Assembly (NCBI RefSeq): GCF_000224145.3
Contig: NW_004190418.1
Coordinates: 48,228 to 112,227, forward strand
Origin: Ciona intestinalis
Taxonomy: Eukaryota > Chordata > Ascidiacea > Phlebobranchia > Cionidae
Reading direction: 5' to 3'
DNA length: 64,000 nucleotides
Part shown: in pieces, positions 62,996 through 64,000 of the stretch
Position numbering within the stretch: position 1 is the first letter of the stretch
Layout of the letters: each line of letters begins with the position of its first letter
Made by a program: the position numbers and the translations under genes
The notes under the pieces: generated by a model
Database searches by the model: none
What the model was told of the DNA's origin: nothing
The model's input: the letters and a program-made list of their open reading frames with translations, nothing else

Positions 62996-64000
62996 AATTT
63001 GTGAAGAGCACTGTACAATGGGTGGCCAACACTGTACAATGCGTGACCAGCACTGTACCATGCGTGACCAGCACTGCACAAAGTGTGACCAGCACGGTAC
63101 GAAGTGGGGCCAGCACTGTACAATGTGTGACCAGCACCGTACAATGCGTAACCAGCACTGTACAATGCGTGACCAGCACTGTACAAAGTGGGGCCAGCAC
63201 TGTACAATGCGTGACCAGCGCTGTACAAAGTGGGGCCGGCACTGTACAATGTGTGACCAGCACTGTAAAACGCGTGACCAGCACTGTACAAAGTGGGGCC
63301 AGCACTGTACAAAGCGTGGTCAGCACTGTACAATGCGTGACCAGCACTGTACAATACGTGACCAGCACTGTACAAAGTGGGGCCAGCAATGTACAATGCG
63401 TGACCAGCACTGTACAATGCGGGATCAGCACTGTACAAAGTGGGGCCAGTACTGTACAATGTGTGACCAGCACTGTACAAAGTGTGACCAGCACTGTACA
63501 AACTGGGGTCAGCTTTGTACAAAGTGTGACCAGCTGTGTACAAACTGGGGTCAGCACTGTACAATGTGTGACCAGCACTGTACAATGTGTGACCAGCACT
63601 GTACAATGCGTCACCAGCACTGTACAATGCGTAACCAGCACTGTACAATGCATGACGAGCACTGTACAATGCGTGACCAGCACTGTACAATGCGTGACCA
63701 GCACTGTACATTGCGTGACCAGCACTGTACAAAGTGGGGCCAACACTGTACAATGCGTGACCAGCACTGTACAATGTGTGACCAGCACTGTACAATGCGT
63801 CACCAGCACTGTACAATGCGTAACCAGCACTGTACAATGCATGACGAGCACTGTACAATGAGTGACCAGCACTGTACAAAGTGGGGCCAACACTGTACAA
63901 TGCGTGACCAGCACTGTACAATGCGTGACCAGCACTGTACAATGCGTGACCAGCACTGTACAATGCGTGACCAGCACTGTACAATGCGTAACCAGCACTG
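62996..64000. repeat. 21-bp satellite running off the window end
   Basis: More than 45 copies of GCACTGTACAATGCGTGACCA with GGGGCCA and other variants. Because the unit is 21 bp, frames stay open for over 300 codons on both strands. These are not supported as genes. Confidence 0.95.

Noticed and set aside
62917-63984. Open frames of 314-339 codons on both strands
   Set aside because: They exist because the 21-bp satellite unit is a multiple of three; no start context, signal or conserved composition beyond the repeat.

Overview
This looks like nuclear DNA of a tunicate, most likely a Ciona sea squirt of the C. intestinalis complex. The DNA is AT-rich and the introns are short and full of minisatellites. 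Intergenic spacers are tiny, AG trans-splice acceptors sit just upstream of several start codons, and the proteins are chordate-like orthologues. The species call is an inference. All gene models were assembled by eye from splice signals, reading phase and family similarity; no search was run. Four runs of N interrupt the window.

Layout. 0.3-1.3 kb: rolling-stone-like membrane protein (-). 2.4-4.2 kb: rhodopsin-type GPCR (-). 4.9-6.0 kb: SNRPB (+). 6.2-12.5 kb (-): a protein joining a GNAT acetyltransferase, a coiled coil and a PARP-like domain, followed 36 bp later by the ciliary gene DNAAF1; the pair looks like an operon. 13.2-15.4 kb: type II membrane C-type lectin (+). 16.1-20.7 kb: MAP2K3/6 (+). 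21.4-22.0 kb: short SRRM1 (+). 23.3-29.0 kb: HOOK (+). 29.9-30.7 kb: MAGOH (+). 31.9-38.3 kb: intronless CRNKL1, then CNNM 104 bp later (+). 38.9-41.8 kb: second GPCR (+). 42.8-55.0 kb: zinc-finger gene, COMMD4, POP5 and PDCD11, separated by 46, 61 and 65 bp (+), a probable four-gene operon. 55.0-55.7 kb: FAM136A (-). 58.1-60.3 kb: EGR (+). The last 3.7 kb is non-coding: a MITE, an inverted repeat and a 21-bp array.

Themes. RNA-processing genes are over-represented: SNRPB, SRRM1, MAGOH, CRNKL1, POP5 and PDCD11. Co-transcription would tie the acetyltransferase/PARP-like protein to cilium assembly, and the 43-55 kb operon to pre-rRNA and RNase P/MRP function. Introns carry many minisatellites, several star­ting at a splice donor. 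One dispersed element of about 110 bp sits inside introns of at least eight genes, nearly always in the sense direction. Two stretches within PDCD11 look like assembly problems: a tandem duplication across an N gap, and an antisense NHL-repeat fragment where part of an S1 domain should be.
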